Shown here piece after piece: positions 44,926-53,824 of a stretch of DNA of 64,000 nt (position 1 is the first letter of the stretch; every line of letters starts with the position of its first letter). The notes under the pieces are model-generated. The model was not told the origin of the DNA and ran no database searches. It worked only from the letters and a program-made list of their open reading frames with translations. The position numbers and the translations under genes are program-made. The stretch comes from Mycobacterium intracellulare ATCC 13950 (GTDB lineage: Bacteria; Actinomycetota; Actinomycetes; Mycobacteriales; Mycobacteriaceae): NCBI RefSeq assembly GCF_000277125.1, contig NC_016946.1, positions 682,001 to 746,000 on the forward strand, read 5' to 3'.

Positions 44926-45768
44926 ATGTCGGGGCGAGCCTTGGCAGCAATCGACGAGCTGTGGCGCTACGACGGCCGCCGGGCGGTGGTGACCGGATGC
45001 GCCTCGGGCATCGGGGAATACGTGGTGCGTCAGCTCACCGATCTGGGGGCCGACGTCGTCGGGCTGGATAAGCGCCGGCCCGACTTCGGGATCCGCGGTT
45101 TCCACGAGATCGACCTGGCCGATCCCGCGTCGATCGATCGCGCGGTGGCATCCATCGACGGGCCGGTCGACGCGCTGTTCAACATCGCCGGGGTCTCCTC
45201 GGGTGTGGGCAACCCGCCGTTGATCGTCACGATCAACTTCTTGGGGTTACGCCATCTCACCGAGGCGCTCATCCCGAAGATGACCGCGGGATCGTCCATC
45301 GTCAGCGTGTCCTCGCTCGCGGCGGCCGCCTATCGTGAGCACCTGCGCGAGGTGGCGCCGTTGCTCGACACGGCGACCATGCAGGAGGGGATCGACTGGT
45401 GCGATCGACATCGCGAAGCGCTGGGCAACGGCTACCAACTGTCCAAGGAAGCCATCATCCTGTACACCATGCGCAGCGCCACGCCGCTGGGCGGCAGGGG
45501 GATCCGTATCAACTGCACCGGGCCGGGGGTCACCGAGACACCGATCCTGGACCAGCTTCGTACGGCATACGGGCAGGGCTTCCTCGACGACATCCCCAAG
45601 CCGCTGGGACGCGTGTCCGAACCGGCGGAGCAGGCGGCGGTGCTGCTCTTCCTCAATAGCCGTGCGGCCAGTTATATTTCGGGTCAGGTTGTGTGGGTAG
45701 ACGGCGGAAACGTGGGCGCCGCGATAGCTCGTGAACTCGAGGAAGGGCGTGCTTCGTGGCCAGTGTGA
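44926..45768 (+). CDS. SDR oxidoreductase, coniferyl-alcohol-dehydrogenase-like
   Basis: A 280-residue SDR with the cofactor motif TGCASGIG, NIAG in place of NNAG, and the catalytic Tyr-x3-Lys in GYQLSKEAI. The segments LFNIAGVSSG, INFLGLRHLTEALIPKM and the insertion before the Tyr resemble coniferyl-alcohol dehydrogenase (CalA) of Pseudomonas. That would fit oxidation of a cinnamyl-alcohol-like side chain. The resemblance is recalled, not searched. It overlaps the cyclase gene by 13 bases. Confidence 0.8.
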   Translation: MSGRALAAIDELWRYDGRRAVVTGCASGIGEYVVRQLTDLGADVVGLDKRRPDFGIRGFHEIDLADPASIDRAVASIDGPVDALFNIAGVSSGVGNPPLIVTINFLGLRHLTEALIPKMTAGSSIVSVSSLAAAAYREHLREVAPLLDTATMQEGIDWCDRHREALGNGYQLSKEAIILYTMRSATPLGGRGIRINCTGPGVTETPILDQLRTAYGQGFLDDIPKPLGRVSEPAEQAAVLLFLNSRAASYISGQVVWVDGGNVGAAIARELEEGRASWPV

Positions 45769-46748
45769 CCGACTTTCGCCGGGCTGCGCGCGATGTCAGC
45801 AACTGGGGCCGCTGGGGTGACGATGACGAGCTCGGCACGCTGAACTTCATCACCGAGGAAAAGATCGCCCAGGCCGCAAGCCTGGTCCGGCGCGGCAGGG
45901 TCTTTCCACTCGGCGTGGACTTCGGTGCGTCAGGACCGCAGGGCGCCTTCGAATATCGGCACAACCCGGTCCATATCATGACCATCGATGGCGGAGACGC
46001 GAAGACGCTGGCCCGGTACGGACCGGGGTGGGCGAGCAACCCAATAGCCCAACAGCTCAGCAGTTACCTGGGTGATGACAATCCGTTCCGCTTCAACGAC
46101 GACCTGATCATCATGCCGCTACAGGCGGCAAGTCAGTGGGACGCGCTGTCGCACGTCTACTACGACGAGCAGCTCTACAACGGCTTCCGAGCGGATTCGG
46201 TGACCAGCATGGGCGCCGTGCATTGCGGAATCGACAAGGTCGACGGCAAGGGTATTACTTCGCGAGGCGTGCTGCTGGATATGGTCCGCCACCGGAATGC
46301 GGAAGTCTTTCTCGAGCAGGGGAATCCGATCACACCCGAAGAATTAGACGATGCCGCTCGCGCGCAGGGCGTGCGGATCGAACGCGGTGACATCGTGCTG
46401 ATCCGGACCGGCTGGTGGACGAGGTTCGCGCAGACCGGGGACAAGACCGAACCCTTCTCCGGACTGGACTGGAGTTGCGCCTCGTGGCTGCACGACTACG
46501 AGGTCGCCGCGGTCGCGGCCGACAACCTCCAGGTCGAGGACCTGGTCTCGGGAGTAGAGGGCGTGTTCCTGCCCCTGCATCTGCTCTGCCTGCGCGACAT
46601 GGGAATGATGTTCGGCGAGTACTGGGATCTCACCGCGCTGGCCGAGGACTGCGCAGCCGATGGCGTCTACGAATTCCAGCTCATCGCCCCGCCGCTGAGA
46701 GTCGTTGGGGCAGTCGGATCGCCGGTCAACCCGATCGCGATCAAATGA
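45756..46748 (+). CDS. cyclase-family (PF04199, kynurenine-formamidase-like) hydrolase
   Basis: A 330-residue protein of the metal-dependent cyclase/formamidase family. It has SQWDALSHVYYDEQLYNG, where the Asp and His match the HxGTHxDxPxH-like metal region, and RGVLLDMVRHRN. The GTG start overlaps the SDR stop. Relatives hydrolyse amides, esters or cyclic ketones. It may open a non-aromatic ring or hydrolyse a lactone formed in the pathway. Confidence 0.84.
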   Translation: MASVTDFRRAARDVSNWGRWGDDDELGTLNFITEEKIAQAASLVRRGRVFPLGVDFGASGPQGAFEYRHNPVHIMTIDGGDAKTLARYGPGWASNPIAQQLSSYLGDDNPFRFNDDLIIMPLQAASQWDALSHVYYDEQLYNGFRADSVTSMGAVHCGIDKVDGKGITSRGVLLDMVRHRNAEVFLEQGNPITPEELDDAARAQGVRIERGDIVLIRTGWWTRFAQTGDKTEPFSGLDWSCASWLHDYEVAAVAADNLQVEDLVSGVEGVFLPLHLLCLRDMGMMFGEYWDLTALAEDCAADGVYEFQLIAPPLRVVGAVGSPVNPIAIK

Positions 46749-47569
46749 TGGACGTTCAGCGCAAAACCTTGTCGGTGGACGGCCTTTCCACCGGTTACCT
46801 GGAAGCCGGCGAGGGCGAGCCGGTGGTGCTCCTGCACGGCGGTGAGTTCGGCGCGAGTGCCGAACTCGGTTGGGAACGCAACATTTCCGCGCTCGCCGCA
46901 CACTACTGCGTGCTGGCCCCGGACATGCTGGGGTACGGAAGTTCGGCCAAGGTGATCGACTTCGTCGACGGGCGCGGCATGCGGATCCGGCACGTCGCCC
47001 GGTTTTGCGAATTGCTCGGCGTCGGCTCGGCGCACTTCGTCGGCAATTCGATGGGCGCCATCAATCTGCTCACCGACAGCACGTCGGAGACGCCGCTGTT
47101 GCCGGTCCGGAGCCTGGTGATCATCTGCGGCGGCGGCGAAATCCAGCAGAACCAGCATTTCGAGGCGCTGCAGAACTATGACGCCACGTTGCCGGCCATG
47201 CGCCGCATCGTCGAAGCCCTGTTTTCCGACCCCGCCTATGCCGACGACGAGGACTACGTGCGGCGCCGTCACGAGTCGAGCACCGCGCCGGGGGCATGGG
47301 AGGCCATCGCCGCGGCCAGGTTCCGCCGCCCCGGCGCCACGCCGTCCTCCGCCCCGTCCAGCGCGCGGGCCTACGAACGCATCGGCGTGCCAACGCTTGT
47401 CGTCGAGGGCGGCGACGACAAGCTCCTGCCCAGCGGCTGGGCGGCCCAGATCGCCAAGCAGATCGACGGAGCCCGTTCGGTGGTGGTCGACGACGCCGGG
47501 CACTGCCCGCAGATCGAGCAATCGTCGGTGGTCAACCGGTTGCTGACCGAATTCTTGGGCAGCCTCTGA
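46745..47569 (+). CDS. alpha/beta hydrolase, last gene of the aromatic operon
   Basis: A 274-residue hydrolase with the oxyanion-hole LLHGGEFGASAE, the nucleophile elbow GNSMGAINL, Asp in GGDDKLLP and His in DDAGHCPQIEQ. It resembles meta-cleavage-product hydrolases and esterases. It starts at ATGATG directly over the cyclase stop. With the MhpC-like gene at 38412 it gives the operon two such hydrolases, so one probably handles a later or different intermediate. Confidence 0.88.
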   Translation: MMDVQRKTLSVDGLSTGYLEAGEGEPVVLLHGGEFGASAELGWERNISALAAHYCVLAPDMLGYGSSAKVIDFVDGRGMRIRHVARFCELLGVGSAHFVGNSMGAINLLTDSTSETPLLPVRSLVIICGGGEIQQNQHFEALQNYDATLPAMRRIVEALFSDPAYADDEDYVRRRHESSTAPGAWEAIAAARFRRPGATPSSAPSSARAYERIGVPTLVVEGGDDKLLPSGWAAQIAKQIDGARSVVVDDAGHCPQIEQSSVVNRLLTEFLGSL

Positions 47570-47573
47570 ATCG

Positions 47574-49202
47574 TCAGAAGACGTAGTCCAGGCGCGTCTC
47601 CATCCCGGCGACCTGGTGATAGGTGTTGTGGCAGTGCATCAGCCACGTGCCGGGGTTATCGGCAACGAGAACGGCGGCGAGCTTCTGTTTGGGCAGCACG
47701 ATGACGGTGTCCTTGCGGGCGCCCGGGCTGCCGTCGGGCTTGATCACCTGGAACGTGTGCCCGTGCAGGTGAATCGGGTGATACATCGTCGTGGTGTTGT
47801 CGAAGGTGATGGTGGGCCGCTGGCCCTGTTGCACGCGCAGCGGGCTCGTCTTGCCGAAGGGCTGCCCGTTGATCGTCCAGTTGTACTGCATCATGTTGCC
47901 GCCCAGCACGACCGGGAGATTGAGGTTCGGGTCGGGGCGCCCAAGGTTGACCGGTGTCGTGGCGGTGAACATTTCGACGGTGCCCACGCGCTTGGTGAGT
48001 TCGCCGGGCTGCAGTTGCGGGTCGGGCGCGCTGCCCGCCCCCGTGGCCAGCAATGCCCGCGCCAGAGCGTTTTTGCCCTCCGCGACGGCGACCAGTGGGA
48101 AGACACCGTCCGCGGCGCTCACCAGGACGTCGTAGCGTTCGGCCATGCCGATGAGCAGGGCGTCGACCGCAGCGGGCACCACGGGGTAGCCGTCGGTGTG
48201 GGTCACCGTCATCGAATGGCCGGCCAGCGCGACCCGGAAGGTGGTGTCGGAGGCGGCGTTGATGAAGCGGATCCGAATCCGCTGGCCAGGCTTCGCGTTG
48301 AACGTCATGGGGGAGGCGGGAATTCGGCCGTTGATCAGGTAGTGGGGGTAGGTGATGTCTCCGGCGTCGCCACCGAGGAGGTCGCTGCTGCCGGCACTTC
48401 CCGCCGTGGGCCCGGGCCCGCCGGGCGCCGGGCTCGTCGAAGTCGTCGGGCTGGTCTCGCTCGTACTCGCTTCGCTCGCCGGCGTGGTGGTCGGGGTCGT
48501 CTCGGATGTGGCGGGCATGGGCGACTTGTTCGGGTTGCTCAGATCGCCGTAGAGCTGCTGGGGGCTCTTGCCGACGCCGTCGGTCCAATCGTCGAGGACG
48601 ACAATCCATTCGGCGTCGTAATTGCCCTCGGTCGGGTCGTCGACGATGACCGGCAGGTACAGCCCGGTGTCCTCGTCCAGGCCGGTGTGCGGATGTGCCC
48701 AGTAGGTGCCCGAGTTGGGCACGGAGAACCGGTAAGTGAAGTCGTGGCCGGCCGCGATGTTGGGCGTGGCGGGCTCGGCGCCGTCCATGTCGTTGCGCAC
48801 GGCGATACCGTGCCAATGCACCGACGTCGGATGATCGAGCCGGTTTTTCACCGTCACCACGACTTGGTCACCGATGCTGGCGCGGAGCACCGGACCGGGG
48901 ATGGAATCGCCGAAGGCCAGCGTGCGGACGACCGGTCCGCCCAGGTCGATCTGCACCGGCTGGGACGTCAGGGTGGCGGTGACGGTCCGGCCGCTGTGCG
49001 GCCGGGCGGCCTCGGCCGCATCGACGGCGGCGGCCATCCTGGCACTGCCCGACGGCTCGGGTTTGGTTTGGCTGCACGCCGTCAGCGCCAACCCGCCGGC
49101 GATGCCCGCGGCCATGAAACCGCGCCTGGTGAGCCGGGTTCGGTCGAAGGTTACGTCGCTGGTGGGTTGCCCGGGCAATGAATGCTCCTCGTCGTTGCGC
49201 AA
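47574..49202 (-). CDS. mmcO: Tat-exported multicopper oxidase lipoprotein MmcO
   Basis: A 542-residue laccase-like enzyme resembling mycobacterial MmcO (Rv0846c) along its length. A twin-Arg signal (R26-R27) and lipobox LTAC (Cys43) direct it to the outer membrane face. The copper ligands are complete: HWH (129-131), HPH (170-172), HPIHLHG, and C-terminal HCHNTYHQVAGM with Cys524 and Met534. It oxidises Cu(I) and protects against copper. A Ser/Thr/Pro-rich insert of about 45 residues (227-272) is longer than I recall for M. tuberculosis. It is convergent with the aromatic operon. Confidence 0.95.
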   Translation of the reverse strand: MRNDEEHSLPGQPTSDVTFDRTRLTRRGFMAAGIAGGLALTACSQTKPEPSGSARMAAAVDAAEAARPHSGRTVTATLTSQPVQIDLGGPVVRTLAFGDSIPGPVLRASIGDQVVVTVKNRLDHPTSVHWHGIAVRNDMDGAEPATPNIAAGHDFTYRFSVPNSGTYWAHPHTGLDEDTGLYLPVIVDDPTEGNYDAEWIVVLDDWTDGVGKSPQQLYGDLSNPNKSPMPATSETTPTTTPASEASTSETSPTTSTSPAPGGPGPTAGSAGSSDLLGGDAGDITYPHYLINGRIPASPMTFNAKPGQRIRIRFINAASDTTFRVALAGHSMTVTHTDGYPVVPAAVDALLIGMAERYDVLVSAADGVFPLVAVAEGKNALARALLATGAGSAPDPQLQPGELTKRVGTVEMFTATTPVNLGRPDPNLNLPVVLGGNMMQYNWTINGQPFGKTSPLRVQQGQRPTITFDNTTTMYHPIHLHGHTFQVIKPDGSPGARKDTVIVLPKQKLAAVLVADNPGTWLMHCHNTYHQVAGMETRLDYVF

Positions 49203-49226
49203 CTACCCACCGTAGAGCGAACGCCG

Positions 49227-49256
49227 GCGAAAAGTCCGCAACAACTCGACGTTGAC
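49227..49256. repeat. degenerate half-copy of the dyad repeat
   Basis: The bases CCGCAACAACTCGACGTTGA match the right arm of the repeats at 19841, 20481 and 20996. The left arm is missing. It lies between mmcO and the SDR at 49268. Confidence 0.5.
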
Positions 49257-49267
49257 CGCCGCGGCGG

Positions 49268-49990
49268 TCAAACCGCGGCGCCGCCGCCGTCGACGTGCAG
49301 GGTCGAGCCGGTGATGAAGCTGGAGCGAGGGGAGCTCAGGAAGAGCACCGCTTCGGCGATCTCGGACGGGAAGGCGGTGCGCCCCAGTGGCAGGGCCCGC
49401 CCGAGCTCCTCGTTGACGTCGCCCCATTCCGCCGCCACCCCGGGGGTGCGGGTGGGCCCCGGCGCCACGCTGTTCACCCGCACCCCGGCCCCTCCGAATT
49501 CGGCGGCCCAGGTGCGGGTGAGCGATTCCACCGCGGCCTTGGAGGCGCTGTAGCCCGACGCACCGGGAATTCCCTTGAAGGCGGCCATGGTCGTGATGTT
49601 GACGATGCTGCCGCGGCCGCGGTTGAGCATTCCCGGGACCAGGCCGGCAACCAGGAAGTACGCGCCGCGCACGTTGGTGTCGAACATCGTCTCGAACGCC
49701 GACATCCCCTGCTCCACCGTCAATGCCGACGGAAAGCTGCCGGCGTTGTTGACGATGATGTCGACCTCACCGCACTGCTGCACAAGCGAATTCACCGAAT
49801 CGATATCGGCCATGTCGGTCTGGATGAACCGTGCCTTCGGGCCGATGACCTCCACCGCGTGCGCTCCCCTGGCCGGATCGCGGCCCGAGACGATGACGGT
49901 GGCGCCTTCGCTGGCGAACAGCCGAGCCGATTCCAGTCCAATGCCCGCCGTCCCGCCGGTGATCACCGCGGTGTGGTCCATCAGCTCCAT
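49268..49990 (-). CDS. SDR oxidoreductase
   Basis: A 240-residue classical SDR with TGGTAGIG, NNAG, the catalytic Ser in NITTMAA, and YSASKAA. The C-terminal GSTLHVDGGG is typical. ATG 49990 has a GGAGG site 8 bases upstream. It lies 20 bases after the next gene's stop on the same strand, so the two are probably co-transcribed. Function beyond NAD(P)-dependent redox is unknown. Confidence 0.88.
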   Translation of the reverse strand: MELMDHTAVITGGTAGIGLESARLFASEGATVIVSGRDPARGAHAVEVIGPKARFIQTDMADIDSVNSLVQQCGEVDIIVNNAGSFPSALTVEQGMSAFETMFDTNVRGAYFLVAGLVPGMLNRGRGSIVNITTMAAFKGIPGASGYSASKAAVESLTRTWAAEFGGAGVRVNSVAPGPTRTPGVAAEWGDVNEELGRALPLGRTAFPSEIAEAVLFLSSPRSSFITGSTLHVDGGGAAV

Positions 49991-50010
49991 CGGACCGCCT
50001 CCTCCAGCCG

Positions 50011-50778
50011 TTACTCGGCGTTGCTGGGCGCCTGCGAGGCCAGCCAGTCGCCGAACCGGGTGGGGTAGATGGTCACTTCTTCGCCCTCGACGGGAACGAT
50101 CATGCGCTCGTCGAGGACCGCGCCGTAATACTGCGCATCCGGGTCGGTCACCACGCGGCGGGCATCGCCGGTCGCGGCGAACCGGGTCCGGATGAAGTCG
50201 TCCATGCCCTGCTTTTCGGGTCCGGCGATGTTGATCACCCCGTTGACCGGCTCACCGATCGCGGCGCGGGCGACGGCCGTGGCCACATCCGCGGCGGCGA
50301 TCGGCTGGAACGCCCCATGCGGCGCCCGGACCGTGTCACCCTCGGTCATCGAATCCGCAATGCCCGCAACGAATTCGAAGAACTGAGTGGCCCGCACGAT
50401 GGTGTAGGGGGCTCCGGATTCCACGATCACCTTTTCCTGAGCGATCTTGGCCCGCATGTAGCCGCTTGCGGCCGCGCGGTCGGCTCCCACGATCGAGAGC
50501 GCGACGTGGTGCTGCACGCCCGCGGCCCGCTCCGCCTCGAGGAGGTTGCGGGTGGAGGTGGTGAAGAAGTTCAGCACGTCGTCATCTGCCCACGACGGCG
50601 AGTTGGAGACGTCCACCACCGCCTGGACACCGGCGACGGCCTCGGCGACCCCCTCACCGGTCACGGTGTTGACGCCCGTGCTCGGTGACGCCGGGACGGC
50701 TTCGTGTCCCTGCTCGGTGAGCAGGGTGACAACCTGTGATCCGATCAACCCACTGCCACCGATTACCAAAACCTTCAT
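50011..50778 (-). CDS. NmrA-like atypical SDR, NAD(P)-binding protein
   Basis: A 255-residue atypical SDR. The cofactor motif GGSGLIGSQVV lies at the N-terminus, and the active-site Tyr-x3-Lys is relaxed (SGYMRAKIAQEKVI). It resembles NmrA-like redox sensors and quinone or azo reductase relatives. ATG 50778 is chosen over the GTG at 50793 because GAAAGG lies at suitable distance. It forms a short operon with the SDR at 49268. Confidence 0.87.
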   Translation of the reverse strand: MKVLVIGGSGLIGSQVVTLLTEQGHEAVPASPSTGVNTVTGEGVAEAVAGVQAVVDVSNSPSWADDDVLNFFTTSTRNLLEAERAAGVQHHVALSIVGADRAAASGYMRAKIAQEKVIVESGAPYTIVRATQFFEFVAGIADSMTEGDTVRAPHGAFQPIAAADVATAVARAAIGEPVNGVINIAGPEKQGMDDFIRTRFAATGDARRVVTDPDAQYYGAVLDERMIVPVEGEEVTIYPTRFGDWLASQAPSNAE

Positions 50779-50863
50779 GACCACGCCTTTCACGCTTCCC
50801 GACGAACTGGCCTCTTCAGCATGGCCCGCGCGCCGGTCCGGGGGAACCCTGGAAAGTCCGTAG

Positions 50864-53695
50864 TCATGCCGAACTCAGGGGGCCGAACTCCTTGGCCAAG
50901 CCGCGCAGTTGCCGGCGGGAGGTGATGCCGAGCTTGGCGAACACCTTGCGCAGGTGCCATTCGACGGTGTGGCTGCTGATGAACAACTGCGCGGCGATCT
51001 CGGGGTTGGTCAGGCCCTCACCGGCCAGCCGGGCGATCTGGGCCTCCTGCGCCGTCAGCTCGCCGCCGGAGGCGTTTCCCGTTTTCCCGGACCGCTTGTT
51101 CACTTTCTCGCCGGTGGCCAGCAGCTCGCGGTGGGCTCGCGCGGCGAACGCGTCGGCACCCATCCGGGTGAACATCTCGTGGGCGGTACCCAACTGGGAG
51201 CGCGCGTCGATCCGGCGGTTGCAACGGCGCAGCCACTCCCCGTAGGACAGGTGCGCGCGGGCCAGCTGGACGGCGATGCGCGTCCGCGCGAGCTTGTCGA
51301 TCGCCTCGAGGTGGCAGGCCTCCGCGTCGCGGTCGGAGGCCAGCAGCGCCTTGGACCGAAGGTAAACGCCGTCGGCCCAATCTGTTCGGGCGCTGAGCGC
51401 CCGGACTTCCAGTTGGCGCAGGGCGTCGCGGGCCGCGTCCTTTTGGCCGCTTCGCGCGGCGGCTTCGACGAGTTCGATCAGGCACCATCCGAACAGGCCC
51501 AGGTCCTCGTATTCGCATGCCCTGCGGGCCGCCGCGAAGGCGTCGTCATAGCGGCACAGGCCGTTGTAGAGGACGGCGCCGCAATACCCGGTCAATCCGA
51601 CGACTCGCCCTTCGCCCCTTGCCATCCCGTCCGCGGCGGCCTGCTCGATCAGGGCGGTCGCGACGTCCTCGTTGCCGCGCCACGCGGCCAACAGGACCGA
51701 GTGGTATTTGACCGGGACATAACCGGTGGCGGCCGAGATCGCCTTGGCCTCCTCGATGAGTTGAGACGCCGTCGCGAATTCGCCCGCCTGCACGTGCACT
51801 CCGGCGCGGTAGACCAGGGCGTGCGGTAACACGGCGAGTGCGCCCGCGCCGCGCGCGAGCCGAACGGCGTGGGTGGCCAGACGGTGCCATACCTCGTCGT
51901 CCCACAGCTCGTGGACGGCGGATTCCTGGACGACGGGGAAGGCTTGCCAGAACCAGTGCAGCACATCGTCGCCCCGCTCGGGTTCGTCCTGGATGCGGGC
52001 TAGCGCGTCGCGCAGCGCCGTCACGCTCGGGACTTGCCCGGCCGTGGCCCGCAACGCGATGCCGTCCAGCAGAAGGTCGACCGGACGCGCGGGTTGCGGT
52101 CCGGGCGGCGCGGCGCGGGCCGCTTCGGCGACCAGGTGAATGCCGCCGTGCGGGCAAAGCCGGCCGCCGAACATCGCCGCCCCCAAGGCTTCTAGGTACG
52201 TTTCGCGGGAATGCGCGTCGTCAAGTCTCTCCAGCCCGCGGGCGGCATCGAGCAAACCGATGGCGGCGTCGGAGACCGTTGGCGCGTCGGCGGCACCGCT
52301 GCGGCTTCGGGCGAAGACGATCTGCGCGCGCAACCGGGCGGCACGGGCCTGCTGCAACTCATCCAGCGACGCGCCCTCGGCGACCGTGATCAGCTCGTCC
52401 GCCGCGTCGAAGGCTGCCGCGTCGCGTTTGGCCTGAGCGGCCGCGAGCGCCCGCGTTCCCCGGCGGGACGGCTCGGCGCTCAATTGGGTCGCCCGTTCCA
52501 AGAAGGCGGCCGCGGCGGCGACGCCGCCCCGGGCCTGGGCGCGGTCGGCGGAGCGCTCCAGCGCGGCGGCAACGGATTCGTCCGGGCCGTGGGCCGCGAT
52601 GGCCAGATGCCATGCGCGGCGGTCGGGATCACTTCGCCTGTCGGTCGCCTCGGCCAGCGCGCGATGGATCCGTCGGCGCTCGATCAGGTCCGCCGTGCGG
52701 TATGCGGCCGAGCGCACCAGGGGATGCCGGAACCGCACCCGGGTCCCCACGTCGATCAACCCGGCCGCTTCCGCATCGGCCGCCGCGTCCGGCGGAAGGC
52801 CCAAATGCTCGGCGGCGCGCAGCAATAGCGCGGCGTCGCCCACCGGTTCCGCGGCGGCGGTCGTCAACAGGCGCTGGGTGTGGTCGGGAAGCGAGCGGAT
52901 CCGCCGCAGGAATGTCTGCTCGATCTGTCCCGTCAGCGGTCGCACGTCCGGGCGCTGGAAGCCGCCCGCCAGCTCCGCGCCGGTCAGGCCCCGGGGCAGC
53001 TCCAGCAGAGCCAACGGATTGCCCCGCGTTTCCGCCACGATGCGATCGCGCACCTGGTCGTCCAGCCGGCCGAGGATGACCGAATCCAGCAACGCGCGGG
53101 CGTCGCCCGGTTCGAGCCCGCCGAGCGTCAATTCGGGCAGCCCGCTCAGCTCATCGGTGTCCAACGCCACGGCACCGTCGCGCATCGCGAAGACCATCGC
53201 CGCCGGCTCGGCGATCAGGCGGCGGGCGACAAACGCCAACGTCTGGGCCGAGATACGGTCAATCCACTGCGCATCGTCGACCAGGACGATCAAGGGCTGC
53301 GATTCCGTCGCCGCGCCGATCAAACTGAGCACCGCCAACCCGACCAGGAAGCGCTCCGGTGCCCGTCCGGCGCTTCGCCCGAAGGCGATCTCCAGGGCGT
53401 CGCGTTGCGGAGCCGGTAAGCGGTCGGAGAATTCGAGCAGCGGCACGCAGAGTTGCTGCAGCGCGGCGAACGGGAGCTCCATCTCGGACTCCACGCCCGC
53501 CACCCGCGCCACGCGAAATCCCGAAGCACGCTCGGAAACGAAGTCCAACAATGCGGTCTTGCCGATGCCCGCTTCCCCCCGCAACACCAGGACCCGGCTT
53601 TGGCCGGCGCGGGCGTCCGACACCAGGCGTTCGAGCGCCGCGCATTCCGCGCTCCGGCCGCGCAAAGGTTGCGCTTGCTGAACTTTCACCCACAC
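50864..53695 (-). CDS. large LuxR-family regulator with AAA ATPase (MalT/LAL-like)
   Basis: A 943-residue LAL-type regulator. The N-terminal ATPase has Walker A GEAGIGKTALL (40-50) and Walker B LIVLVDDAQWID. A long helical middle region follows. The C-terminal LuxR helix-turn-helix contains LTAQEAQIARLAGEGLTNPE and SSHTVEWHLRKVFAKL. Such proteins sense a ligand and activate target operons. The GTG start at 53695 is divergent from the SDR at 53825. It may control the neighbouring SDR genes or mmcO, but there is no direct evidence. Confidence 0.93.
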   Translation of the reverse strand: MWVKVQQAQPLRGRSAECAALERLVSDARAGQSRVLVLRGEAGIGKTALLDFVSERASGFRVARVAGVESEMELPFAALQQLCVPLLEFSDRLPAPQRDALEIAFGRSAGRAPERFLVGLAVLSLIGAATESQPLIVLVDDAQWIDRISAQTLAFVARRLIAEPAAMVFAMRDGAVALDTDELSGLPELTLGGLEPGDARALLDSVILGRLDDQVRDRIVAETRGNPLALLELPRGLTGAELAGGFQRPDVRPLTGQIEQTFLRRIRSLPDHTQRLLTTAAAEPVGDAALLLRAAEHLGLPPDAAADAEAAGLIDVGTRVRFRHPLVRSAAYRTADLIERRRIHRALAEATDRRSDPDRRAWHLAIAAHGPDESVAAALERSADRAQARGGVAAAAAFLERATQLSAEPSRRGTRALAAAQAKRDAAAFDAADELITVAEGASLDELQQARAARLRAQIVFARSRSGAADAPTVSDAAIGLLDAARGLERLDDAHSRETYLEALGAAMFGGRLCPHGGIHLVAEAARAAPPGPQPARPVDLLLDGIALRATAGQVPSVTALRDALARIQDEPERGDDVLHWFWQAFPVVQESAVHELWDDEVWHRLATHAVRLARGAGALAVLPHALVYRAGVHVQAGEFATASQLIEEAKAISAATGYVPVKYHSVLLAAWRGNEDVATALIEQAAADGMARGEGRVVGLTGYCGAVLYNGLCRYDDAFAAARRACEYEDLGLFGWCLIELVEAAARSGQKDAARDALRQLEVRALSARTDWADGVYLRSKALLASDRDAEACHLEAIDKLARTRIAVQLARAHLSYGEWLRRCNRRIDARSQLGTAHEMFTRMGADAFAARAHRELLATGEKVNKRSGKTGNASGGELTAQEAQIARLAGEGLTNPEIAAQLFISSHTVEWHLRKVFAKLGITSRRQLRGLAKEFGPLSSA

Positions 53696-53775
53696 CGCCG
53701 CGTCCGAAGGATTTGCTGTACGACCTTACCGATGGCGCGCGTCGCCGGGGCGACGAGCACCCGGCCCGCGCAGTC

Positions 53776-53797
53776 TTAAATCAACTGCTTGACTTAA
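53776..53797. promoter_or_regulatory. operator-like palindrome, copy 1 (SDR promoter)
   Basis: The core ATCAACTGCTTGACTTAA, preceded by TTAA, lies 27 bases upstream of the SDR GTG. The 22-base element matches the one at 58825-58846 at 20 positions; the two differ only at the centre (CT versus GC). It probably binds the TetR encoded at 58873. Confidence 0.8.
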
Positions 53798-53824
53798 CGC
53801 TGAGGGCCCCGATTAACTCGTCAG

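Noticed and set aside
49203..49267. A RicR copper-responsive box upstream of mmcO
   Set aside because: A TACCC is present (49204-49208), but I could not find the matching GGGTA half at the right spacing.
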